DNA of 64,000 bases from Plantimonas leprariae (GTDB taxonomy: Bacteria; Pseudomonadota; Alphaproteobacteria; Rhizobiales; Rhizobiaceae). Each line of letters opens with the position of its first letter. Positions within the stretch are counted from its first letter, which is position 1. Of this stretch, positions 45,639 to 54,833 are shown piece after piece. A model generated the notes under the pieces. That model searched no databases, had not been told where the DNA came from, and worked only from the letters and a program-made list of their open reading frames with translations. The translations under genes and the position numbers were made by a program. The stretch spans positions 1 to 64,000 of the forward strand of contig NZ_VZDO01000015.1 in the NCBI RefSeq assembly GCF_008802405.1, written 5' to 3'.

Positions 45639-47072
45639 TTACTGGCGGTAGCCGAGGTTGGTCAGTTCGTCTTCCGCCGCGGCTGCCATCTTGTCGAGCC
45701 CCTCGTCCGGCGCGACCTCGCCGGTGAGGATCTGGTAGAAGATCGGGGCGGTTGCCTCGCGCACCTGGGCGTGGAACGGGTAGGGCGGGGCGCCGGCGAA
45801 CAGCTTCCCGTCGTCCTTCAGCATGGTGTAGTAGCCGCCGAGTTCCTGATCCATCTTCTTGACGCCGGGATCGTCGTAGGTCGCGGTATTGGTGATGCGG
45901 GGCGCCGCGACGGCCCAGCCGCTCTGCACCGAATCCTGCCCGATATACTGCAGGAAGAGCAGCGCGGCCTCCTTGTTCTTGGAGGTGACGGGCAGGCCGA
46001 AGGCACCGCCGTCGTAGTAGCCGATGTAACCCTTGCCGTTTTCGGCATCCTCCATCACGCCGGGTTCCACCGGCGGCAGTGCGACGCCCACCTTGCCGAC
46101 CACTTTCGACTTCGAGGGGTCGGAGGCGATCCAGGCGGCGTTCTCGCCATAGACGAGGCCTTGTGCGGCGCGGCCGGCGGCGAAGGTGGTCGCGACCTCC
46201 GTCCAGGTCGAGGACGCGGATTCCGGCGGCGCGATGTCGCGCAGGTGCAGCCAGTATTTCAGCGCGGCCTTGGCCTTGTCCGAGTTCATCTGGCCGCCGT
46301 TCGCGACGGAAGCAGCGTAGTTGTTGTTGGCGTCGATGCCCCAGTTGTAGACGCCGAAGGTCGGCGCGACGGACTCGAAGAACTCGTACCAGGAGGCCGG
46401 GTGGCCGGTATGGGCCTGCGCCGTCGTGCCCCAGAGGTCGCCGCCGTGGTCCTTACCCCACTTGGTGAAGAACTCCGCGATCTGCGTGTAGTCCTCGTGG
46501 GTCTTCGCCGGGGCGAGATCCTTGCCGGTTTCCTTCTTGAACGCTTCCTTCGCCGCCGCGTCGTCGAACAGGTCTTTCCGATAGAGGTAGACCTTGATGA
46601 AGGCCTCCATTGGCACGCCGAAGAGGTCGCCGTCCTTGTTCTTGAAGTAGTTGGCGAAGGTCGTGAAATGCGACTCGTCGAAATCCGGGGCCTTCAGCGA
46701 CGCATCGTCCTTCAGCGACTTGGTGACGTCGACCAGGAAGTTGCGGGCGAGATAGGCGTAGATGATGTCTTGCTCGATATAGACCATGTCGTAGATGCCG
46801 GTCTTGGCCTCCATGTCCTTGATGGCCTTGTCGTACATCTGGTCCCAGGACGTGGTCTCGATCTCGACCTTGATGCCGGTCTTCTTCTCGAACTCCGGCG
46901 CCAGCACGTCCTTGATGTAGTTGGACGGCGGCGTGCTCTCCGTCACGCCGTGCAGGGTCACGCCCTTGTATTTCGCGCCCGCGTCCGACCAGAAGTCGGC
47001 CCGCGCCGGCGCGGCGCTCGCCATGAGGCCCACCACGAGGGCAGCCAGACTCAACCCAATCGCTCGTCTCAT
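45639..47072 (-). CDS. CUT1 polyol/sugar ABC transporter periplasmic binding protein
   Basis: The 477-residue protein has a signal peptide ([25 protein letters not shown]). The fold is family 1: [67 protein letters not shown], then [16 protein letters not shown] and [26 protein letters not shown]. The size (about 470) fits the group used for sugar alcohols and larger sugars. ATG 47072 is preceded by GGGGAGG at 8 bases on the minus strand. It is the first gene of the importer operon and is divergent from the epimerase gene. Adjacent galactitol- and ribitol-type dehydrogenases suggest a polyol ligand. Confidence 0.87.
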   Translation of the reverse strand: MRRAIGLSLAALVVGLMASAAPARADFWSDAGAKYKGVTLHGVTESTPPSNYIKDVLAPEFEKKTGIKVEIETTSWDQMYDKAIKDMEAKTGIYDMVYIEQDIIYAYLARNFLVDVTKSLKDDASLKAPDFDESHFTTFANYFKNKDGDLFGVPMEAFIKVYLYRKDLFDDAAAKEAFKKETGKDLAPAKTHEDYTQIAEFFTKWGKDHGGDLWGTTAQAHTGHPASWYEFFESVAPTFGVYNWGIDANNNYAASVANGGQMNSDKAKAALKYWLHLRDIAPPESASSTWTEVATTFAAGRAAQGLVYGENAAWIASDPSKSKVVGKVGVALPPVEPGVMEDAENGKGYIGYYDGGAFGLPVTSKNKEAALLFLQYIGQDSVQSGWAVAAPRITNTATYDDPGVKKMDQELGGYYTMLKDDGKLFAGAPPYPFHAQVREATAPIFYQILTGEVAPDEGLDKMAAAAEDELTNLGYRQ

Positions 47073-47245
47073 GCTCTTTCCTCCCCTGATCCCCCGATCC
47101 TGCCGGAGCGGGCCATGATCCTTCACCGGTTTCACCGCCGGCACGCGGCGGCGAAAGCTCCTCCTCCAAGGAGCCCGGAACGGCGCTGCCCGTCGAGCGA
47201 CGGCAGGCCTCGTGCGATTCGTGTAACCCGGATTGAGAATGGAAA

Positions 47246-47257
47246 CAACATTTGTTG
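47246..47257. promoter_or_regulatory. palindrome CAACA-TT-TGTTG, candidate operator near the importer promoter
   Basis: This 12-bp perfect inverted repeat lies in the AT-richer part of the divergent region, 174 bp before the binding-protein start. It shares TTTGTTG with 47397-47415. The ROK regulator encoded at 48343 is the likely ligand. Confidence 0.4.
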
Positions 47258-47396
47258 CTCGACCACTCAAATTGTGCGGCGCGGGATAGTTCGCGGCGGG
47301 ATGTCGGACACCTTCAACCGATCGAACCCACGGTCTCCGCGGCGCGCGCGTTCTTCAGTGGCATCTCCACTTGACAGCCGAACGGTTCGAGGACCT

Positions 47397-47415
47397 TTGT
47401 TGGCGCAACCAACAA
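47397..47415. promoter_or_regulatory. palindrome TTGTTGG-N5-CCAACAA, candidate operator near the epimerase promoter
   Basis: The 7-bp arms are perfect. It lies 25 bp before the epimerase ATG and 20 bp after TTGACA at 47371, so a bound repressor would cover the -10 and start region. The TTTGTTG core also appears at 47251-47257. Confidence 0.45.
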
Positions 47416-47440
47416 TAACGAGAATCGGGGGGTCCGCATC

Positions 47441-48325
47441 ATGCGCCGGCTCGGCATTCATTCGTTCGTCTGGACGGGCGGCAGCACGCAAGGCGAACTC
47501 GAACGGGCGATGGAAAGCTCGGCCGAGTGCGGCTTCAAGCTGATCGAACTCGCCTATCTCCGCCCCGACAAGTTCGATCTGGACAGCCTCGCCCGGCGCG
47601 CGAAGTCGCTCGACCTCGACATCGCGGTGACGATGGGCTTGACGCCCGATGCCGACGTCTCCAGCGAGGACGCGGCCGCGGTGAAGCGCGGCGAGGACCT
47701 GCTCGCCGGCGTGGTGAAGGCCGTGCGCGACATCGGCGGCGTGACGCTCGGCGGCATCCTCTATTCCGCCCACGGCAAGTACGCCGCGCTGCCGACCGAA
47801 GGCGGGCGGCGCAACAGCGTCCAGGCGATCGCCAAGACAGCCGAACTCGCGAAGGCCGCCGGGATCGACCTCGTTCTGGAGGTGGTGAACCGGTTCGAGA
47901 CCAATCTCCTGAACACCACCGCGCAAGGGCTCGCCTTCATCGAGGCGACAGGATCGGATGCGGTGCGGCTCCATCTCGACACGTTCCACATGAACATCGA
48001 GGAGGCGAACCCGGCCGCCGCTATCCGGCTCGCCGGCGACAGGATCGGCTATTTCCATATCGGCGAGAGCAATCGCGGCTATCTCGGCGACGGCACGATC
48101 GGCTTCGACGCGATCTTCGATGCGCTGCTCGACATCGACTACCGCCGCGACATCACCTTCGAGTCCTTCTCCGGCGCGGTGGTGGACGAATCGCTGTCGC
48201 TCGCCTGCGCCATCTGGCGCGACACCTGGACGGACAGCCTGCCGCTGGCCCGCCACGCCAAGGCGTTCATCGAGCTGAAGCGGGACGAAGCCGCGCGTCG
48301 CCAGGCGACCGTCGCGCGGCCTTAA
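47441..48325 (+). CDS. ketose 3-epimerase-like enzyme (D-tagatose/D-psicose 3-epimerase family)
   Basis: The 294-residue TIM-barrel protein of the AP endonuclease 2 superfamily has the full metal and catalytic set of the DTE/DPE family. These are E147 in LVLEVVNRFE, D180 in HLDTFHMNIEE, H206 in YFHIGESNRG and E241 in FESFSG. NRFE-x-N and DTFHMNIEE are characteristic of true ketose 3-epimerases. The enzyme would interconvert C3 epimers of a free ketose (for example tagatose/sorbose or psicose/fructose). It heads the plus-strand arm with a kinase and two polyol dehydrogenases. Hydroxypyruvate isomerase-like proteins are a weaker alternative. Confidence 0.87.
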   Translation: MRRLGIHSFVWTGGSTQGELERAMESSAECGFKLIELAYLRPDKFDLDSLARRAKSLDLDIAVTMGLTPDADVSSEDAAAVKRGEDLLAGVVKAVRDIGGVTLGGILYSAHGKYAALPTEGGRRNSVQAIAKTAELAKAAGIDLVLEVVNRFETNLLNTTAQGLAFIEATGSDAVRLHLDTFHMNIEEANPAAAIRLAGDRIGYFHIGESNRGYLGDGTIGFDAIFDALLDIDYRRDITFESFSGAVVDESLSLACAIWRDTWTDSLPLARHAKAFIELKRDEAARRQATVARP

Positions 48326-48342
48326 GTCTTCGGAGCGTCGGC

Positions 48343-49605
48343 ATGAGCGACCTCGCGTCGATCGCGAGTTCCCCACGGCGGGTGCGGCAGTCGAACGAGG
48401 TGGCGGCGCTCCGGGCGCTGCTGCAGTTCGGATCGCTCAGCCGCGCCGAGCTTGCCCGCAAGCTGCGGCTCAACCGCTCCTCGTCCGGCCATATCATCGC
48501 GGGCCTCACCGCCGACGGCCTCGTGCGCGAAGTCGCCGCCGACGCGTCGCCGGAGCGGCCGGGGCGGCTGCGCGCCGGGCGACCGGGCATCCTCTTGCAG
48601 CTCGTCCCGGAAGCGAGCTTCTTTCTCGGCGTCGAGATCGGCGTCGAGCATATCAGCGTGGTGGAACTCGACCTCGCGGCGGTCGCGGTCTCGACCAGCG
48701 TCGAGCCGCTGGACGGCCCGTCGATCGGCGTCGAGGCGGCGGTGGAGCGTGCCGTGCGCCAGGCGTTCCAGGCCATACCGGAGGAGCGCTGGCACCGCTG
48801 CGAGGGCGTCGGCGTCTCGGTTCCGGCGCAGATGAACCGGCACGGCTTCGTCACCGTCGCGCCGCTGCTCGGCTGGCGCGAACTCTACCCGGCCGAGATC
48901 GTCCGGCAGGCGCTGCCGATCCGGGTGCCGGTGCTCGCCGAGAACGACGCCAACGCCTTCGCCATCGGCGCCGGCTACGGCCGTCCGTCCAGCGAAACGG
49001 GCGTCACCCTGTTCATCGTGCTCGAAAGCGGCGTCGGCGGCGGCATCATCGTCGACGGGACCCTCCTGCGCGGCGCGCACGGACTAGCGGGCGAGATCGG
49101 TCATCTGAACATCGGCGATGGATCGTGGCGCTCGCTCGAACAGGCGATCGGCCTGGAGGCCATCGTGCGCGCCTGTCGCGAGGGCGGCGGCTCGGGGCGC
49201 TTCGGCGATTTCGTCGCGGACGTCCGCGACCGCGTGCCGAGCGCCGTCGCCATCGCGGAAAGCTGGGCGCGGGCGCTCGCCTTCGGTCTCGCGCAGACCT
49301 GCCGCGTCGTCGATCCGGACCGGGTCGTGCTCGGCGGCTCCGTCGCGGCGCTCTATCCGCTGGTCGCGGCGCGGGTCACGGCGCATATGCAGGAGTTCCA
49401 GGCCTCGACCTTCCCGACGCCGCGGATCACCGTCAACGAGGATGCCGCGTCCGGCGCCGCCTTCGGCGCGGCCTGCATGATGCACCGCCGCTACTTCTCG
49501 CTCGAAAGCCAGCGCTTTGCGGAAGGAGGCGCCGACGAGGATGACGAAGGATCGGCAGGGGTGGGCGGGGGCCGAGACCAGCCCTATCCTGCTTCGGCCG
49601 CGTAA
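48343..49605 (+). CDS. ROK-family transcriptional regulator without the zinc cysteine motif
   Basis: The 420-residue protein has an N-terminal MarR-like winged helix (about 18-85; [36 protein letters not shown]) and an ROK/hexokinase-fold domain. The latter shows [52 protein letters not shown] and [14 protein letters not shown]. The CxCGxxGC zinc motif that normally follows GEIGH in Mlc/NagC-type proteins is absent. Here GEIGH is followed by [16 protein letters not shown]. The C-terminal 35 residues are acidic, then Gly-rich, and unusual. It lies 17 bases after the epimerase gene and probably represses the divergent polyol genes through the TTGTTG palindromes. Confidence 0.83.
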   Translation: MSDLASIASSPRRVRQSNEVAALRALLQFGSLSRAELARKLRLNRSSSGHIIAGLTADGLVREVAADASPERPGRLRAGRPGILLQLVPEASFFLGVEIGVEHISVVELDLAAVAVSTSVEPLDGPSIGVEAAVERAVRQAFQAIPEERWHRCEGVGVSVPAQMNRHGFVTVAPLLGWRELYPAEIVRQALPIRVPVLAENDANAFAIGAGYGRPSSETGVTLFIVLESGVGGGIIVDGTLLRGAHGLAGEIGHLNIGDGSWRSLEQAIGLEAIVRACREGGGSGRFGDFVADVRDRVPSAVAIAESWARALAFGLAQTCRVVDPDRVVLGGSVAALYPLVAARVTAHMQEFQASTFPTPRITVNEDAASGAAFGAACMMHRRYFSLESQRFAEGGADEDDEGSAGVGGGRDQPYPASAA

Positions 49606-49772
49606 TATGTTGTCGGTCCATACAATGGCGGTTAGCTTCCGCCCGGGACCGTGGGCGATTCGTCGCCGGCCGCACGTCGCATGCGGCGGAAGAGGCGCCG
49701 CGGCGGGATCGCGAACCGGCGAGGGAGGACGAGCGGGAATGGATATGCTTGCCGTTGCCGGGGAGGCGGGCC

Positions 49773-50756
49773 GTGACTGAGCGGCCACCTATCGCGCCGG
49801 ATGCGCTCGGCCCGACCGTGGTGATCGGCGAGATCCTCGTCGAGATCATGGCGACGACGCGGGGCGAGGGCTTCCGCCAGCCGATCGGGCTCGTCGGCCC
49901 GTTCCCGAGCGGCGCGCCGGCGATCTTCGTCGACCAGTGCGCGCGGATCGGCGGTTCGGTCGGGATGGTCGCATGCGTCGGCGACGACGATTTCGGCCGT
50001 CTCAACGTCGAGCGGCTGCGTGCGGCCGGCGCGGACGTATCCGCCGTCGCAGTCAGCCCGGACTATCCGACCGGCAGCGCCTTCGTGCGCTATCGCACGG
50101 ATGGATCGCGAGACTTCGTCTACAACATCGCGAAGTCGGCGGCGGCGCTGATCGCGGCGACCCCGGCGGCCGAGGCGCTCTTCGCCCGGGCCGGCCACTT
50201 GCACGTGATGGGCACGGCCTTCGCCATTCCGGGCGCGTGGGAGATCACCGAAGAGGCCTTAAGGGCGGTGCGGGCGCGGGGCGGCAGCGTCTCGTTCGAT
50301 CCGAACCTGCGCAAGGAACTCCTCGCGCAGGGGCAGACGGCGGCGCGCTTCGCGCAACTGATCGACAGCGCCGACTTGCTTCTCCCCTCCGGCGACGAGC
50401 TGTTCGTCGCGGCCGGCGTCGACCGCGAGGCGGAGGCCGTCGCGGCGCTGTTCCGGCGCGGCGTCGCCGAGATCGTGCTGAAGCGCGGCGCAGAGGGCTC
50501 CAGCGTCTTCCAGGCCGGCGGCGGGCGCTTCGACGCGCCCGCCTTCGCGGTGGAGGAGGTCGATCCGACCGGGGCCGGCGACTGCTTCGGCGGCGCCTAC
50601 GTCGCCTGTCGCCGCCTCGGCCTCCAGCCGGCGCAAGCGCTCGAATACGCCAACGCCGCCGGGGCACGGAACGTCTCGGTGCTGGGCCCGATGGAAGGCA
50701 CGGGCACCCGCTCCGAACTGGACGACTTCATCGCGCGAACGCCGCGCGTCGCCTGA
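49773..50756 (+). CDS. PfkB-family sugar kinase
   Basis: The 327-residue protein has a first PfkB signature region ([39 protein letters not shown]) and the second signature with the catalytic Asp in [22 protein letters not shown] (near 262-283). The length is as usual. GTG 49773 has GGGAGG 6 bases upstream; an in-frame TTG at 49749 lacks one. In this context it would phosphorylate the ketose made by the dehydrogenases and epimerase, as tagatose or fructose kinases do. Ribokinase or KDG kinase specificity cannot be excluded. Confidence 0.85.
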   Translation: MTERPPIAPDALGPTVVIGEILVEIMATTRGEGFRQPIGLVGPFPSGAPAIFVDQCARIGGSVGMVACVGDDDFGRLNVERLRAAGADVSAVAVSPDYPTGSAFVRYRTDGSRDFVYNIAKSAAALIAATPAAEALFARAGHLHVMGTAFAIPGAWEITEEALRAVRARGGSVSFDPNLRKELLAQGQTAARFAQLIDSADLLLPSGDELFVAAGVDREAEAVAALFRRGVAEIVLKRGAEGSSVFQAGGGRFDAPAFAVEEVDPTGAGDCFGGAYVACRRLGLQPAQALEYANAAGARNVSVLGPMEGTGTRSELDDFIARTPRVA

Positions 50757-50805
50757 GTCCGGCCGAGCCGGGGCGGGACGTGATCATTCGAAACGGGAGG
50801 ACTCC

Positions 50806-51534
50806 ATGAGCGGCAAACTTTCGGGCAAGGTCGTGGCGATCACCGGCGCGGCGTCCGGCATCGGCCTCGCCTGCGCCAGGGAATGCCTGGAAGCCGGCGC
50901 GCGCGTCGTCCTGGTGGACCGCGCCGCGGGTGAACTCGAGAAGCTGCGTGCCGAACTCGGGCAGAACGCCATTCCGGTCGTGGTCGACCTCCTCGACCCG
51001 GCGAGCGTCGCGACGATGATGCCGCAGATCCTGGAGAAGGCCGGGCAGCTCGACGTCTTCCACGCCAATGCCGGCTCCTATATCGGCGGCGACCTCCTCG
51101 ACAGCCATCCGGACGACTGGGACCGGATGCTCCAGCTCAACGTCAACGCCGTGTTCCGCACCGTCCACGCCGTCCTGCCGCACATGGTCGAGCGCCGCAC
51201 CGGCGACGTCGTCGTCACCAGCTCGGTCGCCGGACACGAGCCGATCCACTGGGAGCCGATCTACACGGCCTCGAAGAACGCGGTCTACGCCTTCGTCCAC
51301 GCCACTCGCCGCCAGTTCGCCAAGCACGGCGTCCGCGTCGGCATGGTGTCGCCCGGCCCGGTGATGACCGCGCTCGTGCAGGACTGGCCGAAGGAAAACC
51401 TCGACCGGGCGATCGCCGCCGGCAACCTGATGGACGCGAAGGAGGTGGCCGAGGCGGTGCTGTTCATGCTGACGCGCACGCGCAACGTCACCATCCGCGA
51501 CGTCGTGATCCTGCCGGCGGGCTTCGACGTCTGA
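50806..51534 (+). CDS. rbtD: SDR polyol dehydrogenase, ribitol 2-dehydrogenase (RbtD)-like
   Basis: The 242-residue SDR has TGAASGIG (13-20) and the triad S139/140, Y153, K157. It is very close to Klebsiella ribitol dehydrogenase from memory: DVFHANAGSYIGGDLLDSHPDDWDRMLQLNVNAVFRTVHAVLPHM, WEPIYTASKNAVYAFVHATRRQ and FMLTRTRNVTIRDVVILP. HANAG replaces NNAG, which is an RbtD feature. The enzyme oxidises a polyol to a 2-ketose with NAD. Ribitol to D-ribulose is the known reaction, but a hexitol is possible in this galactitol-type cluster. GGGAGG precedes the ATG. It lies between the PfkB kinase and the next SDR genes. Confidence 0.85.
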   Translation: MSGKLSGKVVAITGAASGIGLACARECLEAGARVVLVDRAAGELEKLRAELGQNAIPVVVDLLDPASVATMMPQILEKAGQLDVFHANAGSYIGGDLLDSHPDDWDRMLQLNVNAVFRTVHAVLPHMVERRTGDVVVTSSVAGHEPIHWEPIYTASKNAVYAFVHATRRQFAKHGVRVGMVSPGPVMTALVQDWPKENLDRAIAAGNLMDAKEVAEAVLFMLTRTRNVTIRDVVILPAGFDV

Positions 51535-51579
51535 GGGCTGCCGCGACTTGCGGGAATGAACATGGAACGGGAGGATCAT

Positions 51580-52353
51580 ATGCCGACGAAACGGTTTCAG
51601 GTGGACGGGCAGGTGGCGGTGGTGACCGGCGGCGGTCGGGGCATCGGCCTCGCGAGCGCGGAGGCGCTGGCGGAGGCGGGCGCACGCCTCGTCCTGATCG
51701 AGCCGCAGGCGGACGCCGGCGAGGCGGGGCGCGCGGCGCTGGAGGCGAAGGGCTTCGAGGCGGAGGCGCTTGTCGGCGACGTCACGTCCTCGGCGCGGAT
51801 GACCGAGATCGCCGACATGCTTGCCGCGCGCGGCACGCCGGCGACGATCCTCGTCAACAATGCGGGAATCGGCGAGACCGGCTTCTCCTCGCAGGACGTC
51901 GAGGACGCGCATTGGCTGCGGACGATGAACGTCAACGTCAACGGCGTGTTCTGGTGCTCGCGCGCCTTCGGCCGTCACATGCTGGCGGCGAAACGCGGCG
52001 CGATCGTCAATCTCGGCTCGATGTCCGGCACGATCTGCAACCGGCCGCAGCCGCAGACGCCCTACAACGTCTCGAAGGCGGCCGTGCACCACATGACGCG
52101 CTCGATGGCGGCGGAATGGGCGCCGCACGGCGTGCGCGTCAACGCCGTCGCGCCGACCTATATCGAGACGCCGATGGTGCTGGCGAACCCGGCCAATGCC
52201 GACCGCATCCCGATCTGGCTGAACGATACGCCGATGGGGCGCATGGGGCAGGCAGAGGAGGTGGCGAACGCCGTCCTGTTCCTCGCCTCCGACGCCGCGA
52301 GCCTGATCACCGGCGCGATCGTGCCCGTCGACGGCGGCTTCACCTGCTGGTGA
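51580..52353 (+). CDS. SDR polyol dehydrogenase, galactitol dehydrogenase (GatDH)-like
   Basis: The 257-residue SDR has TGGGRGIG (16-23) and the catalytic S147, Y162, K166. It resembles Rhodobacter galactitol dehydrogenase strongly from memory: MNVNVNGVFWCSRAFGRHML, GAIVNLGSMSGTICNRPQPQTPYNVSKAAVHHMTRSMAAEWA, DTPMGRMGQAEEVANAVLFLASDAASLITGAIVPVDGGFT. That enzyme oxidises galactitol to tagatose and acts on other polyols. ATG 51580 has GGGAGG 5 bases upstream; an earlier in-frame ATG at 51556 is less well placed. It is the last gene of the plus-strand polyol arm and converges on the next ABC ATPase gene. Confidence 0.85.
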   Translation: MPTKRFQVDGQVAVVTGGGRGIGLASAEALAEAGARLVLIEPQADAGEAGRAALEAKGFEAEALVGDVTSSARMTEIADMLAARGTPATILVNNAGIGETGFSSQDVEDAHWLRTMNVNVNGVFWCSRAFGRHMLAAKRGAIVNLGSMSGTICNRPQPQTPYNVSKAAVHHMTRSMAAEWAPHGVRVNAVAPTYIETPMVLANPANADRIPIWLNDTPMGRMGQAEEVANAVLFLASDAASLITGAIVPVDGGFTCW

Positions 52354-52364
52354 GCCGGTAGCCC

Positions 52365-53102
52365 CTAGAGGAGGCTCGCCTCGACGAGCGTCCTCGAATA
52401 GTCGGCATGGGTGCGCCCGGCGCGAAGATCGTCCCGGGTCAGCTCGTCGACGAAGACGCCGTCCCGCATGACGAGGGCGCGGTCGCACATGTGCGCGATC
52501 ACCGCGAGGTCGTGACTGACGAGTACGCAGGTGAGCTCCCGCTCGTCGCGAAGGTCGGCAAGGACGTTCAGCACCTCCGCCTGCACCGACACGTCGAGCG
52601 CCGAGGTCGGCTCGTCGAGAAGGAGGATCGGCGGCTCCAGCATCAGCGCCCGCGCGATCGCGACGCGCTGGCGCTGGCCGCCGGAGAGCTCGTGCGGAAA
52701 GCGCTCGGCGAAACCGGCCGGCAAGCCGACCTGGGTCAGCGCCGGTCCGACGCGGTCCCAGCCCGGCCCACGCCCCATCGCCCGGATCGGCTCGGCGAGG
52801 ACGCGCCCGATGCGGTGGCGCGGATGGATCGAGCCGTAGGGATCCTGGAACACCATCTGCGCCAGCGCGAGCTCGTCGCGGGCGCGCTCCCGGCCGACCG
52901 GCCGGCCGTCGAACGCGATGCCGCCCTCCCAGTGCCGGTCGAGCCCGGCGAGCGAGCGCAGCACCGTGGACTTGCCGCAGCCGGACTCGCCGACGATGCC
53001 GAGCGTCTCGCCTTTCGCCACCGCGAAGGATACGCCCTTCACCACGTCCCGCCGCGCGACGCCCGTGCCGAAGGCGACGCGGAGGTCCCGGACCTCGATC
53101 AT
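52365..53102 (-). CDS. peptide-type ABC transporter ATP-binding protein (DppF/OppF-like)
   Basis: The 245-residue ATPase has Walker A GESGCGKST near 37-45, [32 protein letters not shown] with the signature and Walker B, and H-loop VSHDLAVI. Its Q-loop MVFQDPYGSIHPRHRIGRVLAEP is the DppF style. It lacks the long C-terminal oligopeptide-binding extension, so it is a short member. It forms a heterodimer with the DppD-like protein encoded immediately upstream, whose stop it overlaps by 4 bases. It is the last gene of the operon. Confidence 0.87.
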   Translation of the reverse strand: MIEVRDLRVAFGTGVARRDVVKGVSFAVAKGETLGIVGESGCGKSTVLRSLAGLDRHWEGGIAFDGRPVGRERARDELALAQMVFQDPYGSIHPRHRIGRVLAEPIRAMGRGPGWDRVGPALTQVGLPAGFAERFPHELSGGQRQRVAIARALMLEPPILLLDEPTSALDVSVQAEVLNVLADLRDERELTCVLVSHDLAVIAHMCDRALVMRDGVFVDELTRDDLRAGRTHADYSRTLVEASLL

Positions 53103-53941
53103 GCGTCCTCCATCGCGGCCGCGATCGCCTGCCGGTCGAGCGTCTGCAGCCGGCGCACCGGCCGGCGGGGATCCGGCATCGCCGCGATGAGGCCGCGCGT
53201 ATAGGGGTGGCGGGCGTCTTCGAGCCGCGTCAGCTCCTCGACCGCCCGGCCGCCGTACATCACGATGATCCGCTGGCAGAAGGCCGCCACCATGCGGATG
53301 TCGTGGCTGATCAGGATCAGCCCGGCTTCCTGCTCGCGCACCAGCTCGTCGAGGAGCTTCAGGACGTCGCCGCGCACCGAGACGTCGAGCGCCGAGGTCG
53401 GCTCGTCGGCGATGACGAGGCGCGGGCGGGCGAGCAGCATCATCGCGATCATCACGCGCTGGCCCATCCCCCCGGAAATCTGGTGCGGGTAGAGCGCCAT
53501 CGTGCGCCGGACGTCGGCGATGCGCACGCGCTCCAGCATCGCGGCCGCGCGCTCGCGGGCCTCGCGCGGGTTCGCCTTCCCGTGCAGGCGTGCTGCTTCC
53601 GCGACCTGCGCGCCGACGGTCACGACCGGGTTCAGCGAATAGCGCGGGTCCTGCATGATCAGCGACATGCGCCCGCCGCGAAGGCCGCGCATCCGCCGCT
53701 CGCTTTGCCCGAGCAGCGGCTCGCCCTCGAAGTCGAGCGTGCCGGCCTCGACGCGCGCGGAGGCGGGAAGGAGGCGCATCACGGCGCGGCCGAGCGTCGA
53801 CTTGCCGGAGCCGGATTCCCCGACGATGCCGAGCCGCTCGGCCCCGAGATCGAAGCCGACTCCCCTCACCGCCGGGACGCCGGCCCGGCCGAAGCGCACC
53901 GTCAGGTCGCGAACGCGAAGGATCGGTTCAGCCGCGGGCAT
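53099..53941 (-). CDS. peptide-type ABC transporter ATP-binding protein (DppD/OppD-like)
   Basis: The 280-residue ATPase has Walker [10 protein letters not shown] near 37-45, the signature in the variant form [32 protein letters not shown], and H-loop ISHDIRMV. The tail HPYTRGLIAAMPDPRRPVRRLQTLDRQA is the shortened oligopeptide/dipeptide domain. ISGGMGQR is common in DppD-type subunits. It overlaps the permease gene upstream by 14 bases and the DppF-like gene downstream by 4. Context suggests a sugar acid or its oligomers rather than peptides. Confidence 0.87.
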   Translation of the reverse strand: MPAAEPILRVRDLTVRFGRAGVPAVRGVGFDLGAERLGIVGESGSGKSTLGRAVMRLLPASARVEAGTLDFEGEPLLGQSERRMRGLRGGRMSLIMQDPRYSLNPVVTVGAQVAEAARLHGKANPREARERAAAMLERVRIADVRRTMALYPHQISGGMGQRVMIAMMLLARPRLVIADEPTSALDVSVRGDVLKLLDELVREQEAGLILISHDIRMVAAFCQRIIVMYGGRAVEELTRLEDARHPYTRGLIAAMPDPRRPVRRLQTLDRQAIAAAMEDA

Positions 53942-54833
53942 GGCGGGGGTCCAGGATGTCGCGCATGGCGTCGCCGGCGAGATTGAAGGCGAGGCTGGTG
54001 ACGAGGATCGCGACGCCCGGCATCACCGCGATCCACCAGGAATCCAGCATGAACTTGCGCCCGTTCGAGATCATCGCGCCCCATTCGGGGGCGGGCGGCT
54101 GCGCGCCGAGGCCGAGGAAGCCGAGCGCCGCGGCGGTGAGGATGATGCCCGCCATGTTCAGCGTCAGCCGCACCACGACGGAGGGCACGCACATCGGCGC
54201 GATGTAGCGCACGAGGAGCCGCCAGGGCGACGCGCCGTAGAGCCGGGCGGCCGCGACATAGTCGGCGTTCCGCACGATCAGCGTCTCGGCCCGCGCCAGG
54301 CGGGCGATCGGCGGCCAGCCGGTCAGCGAGATCGCAACGATCGCGGTCTCGAGCCCCGCGCCCAGCGCCGCCGCGAAGGCGAGCGCCAGGATCAGCGACG
54401 GGAAGGACAGGACGATGTCGGTGAAGCGCATCAGGATCGCGTCCGTCCAGCCGCCGACGAAGCCGGCGACGATGCCGATCAGCAGCCCGACCGGGCCGAC
54501 GATCAGCGAGACGGCGAGCACGGTCTGGATGGTGATCCGCGTGCCGTAGATCAGCCGGGACAGGATATCGCGGCCGAACTCGTCCGTGCCAGCCCAGTGC
54601 TGCCAGCCCGGCGGCTGCTGCGCGCCGGCGAGATTCTGCGCGACCGGGTCGTAGGGCGCGATCAGCGGCGCCAGGATCGCGACCACGACGAGGAGCGCGA
54701 GGATGGCGAAGCCGAACAGGCCGAGCGGCTCGGCGGCGAGCTTGGCGAGCATGCCCTTCAAGCTGCCGGCGAGGCGAGGCGCGCTCGTCGCCGGCTCGGC
54801 CGCGTGCGCGGGGAGGGTGTCCTCGACGGTCAT
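53928..54833 (-). CDS. peptide-type ABC transporter permease (DppC/OppC-like)
   Basis: The 301-residue protein starts with a short cytoplasmic region, then LGLFGFAILALLVVVAILAPLIAPYDPVAQNLAGA, the usual DppC N-terminal helix and periplasmic turn. The MetI core has HWAGTDEFGRDILSRLIYGTR, a hallmark of the family, and ARADYVAAARLYGASPWRLLVRYIAPMC-type EAA spacing. It ends SLAFNLAGDAMRDILDPR. It overlaps the DppD-like gene by 14 bases and the DppB-like gene by 4. Confidence 0.88.
   Translation of the reverse strand: MTVEDTLPAHAAEPATSAPRLAGSLKGMLAKLAAEPLGLFGFAILALLVVVAILAPLIAPYDPVAQNLAGAQQPPGWQHWAGTDEFGRDILSRLIYGTRITIQTVLAVSLIVGPVGLLIGIVAGFVGGWTDAILMRFTDIVLSFPSLILALAFAAALGAGLETAIVAISLTGWPPIARLARAETLIVRNADYVAAARLYGASPWRLLVRYIAPMCVPSVVVRLTLNMAGIILTAAALGFLGLGAQPPAPEWGAMISNGRKFMLDSWWIAVMPGVAILVTSLAFNLAGDAMRDILDPRHARG

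Larger units (their letters stand above)
47073..47440. other. 368-base divergent promoter region of the polyol locus
   Basis: The region lies between the importer binding-protein gene (minus) and the epimerase gene (plus). It holds two palindromes built on the same half site (47246-47257 and 47397-47415) and a TTGACA at 47371-47376. The AT content rises around 47235-47275. Both divergent promoters should be here. No gene is supported inside it. Confidence 0.6.
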
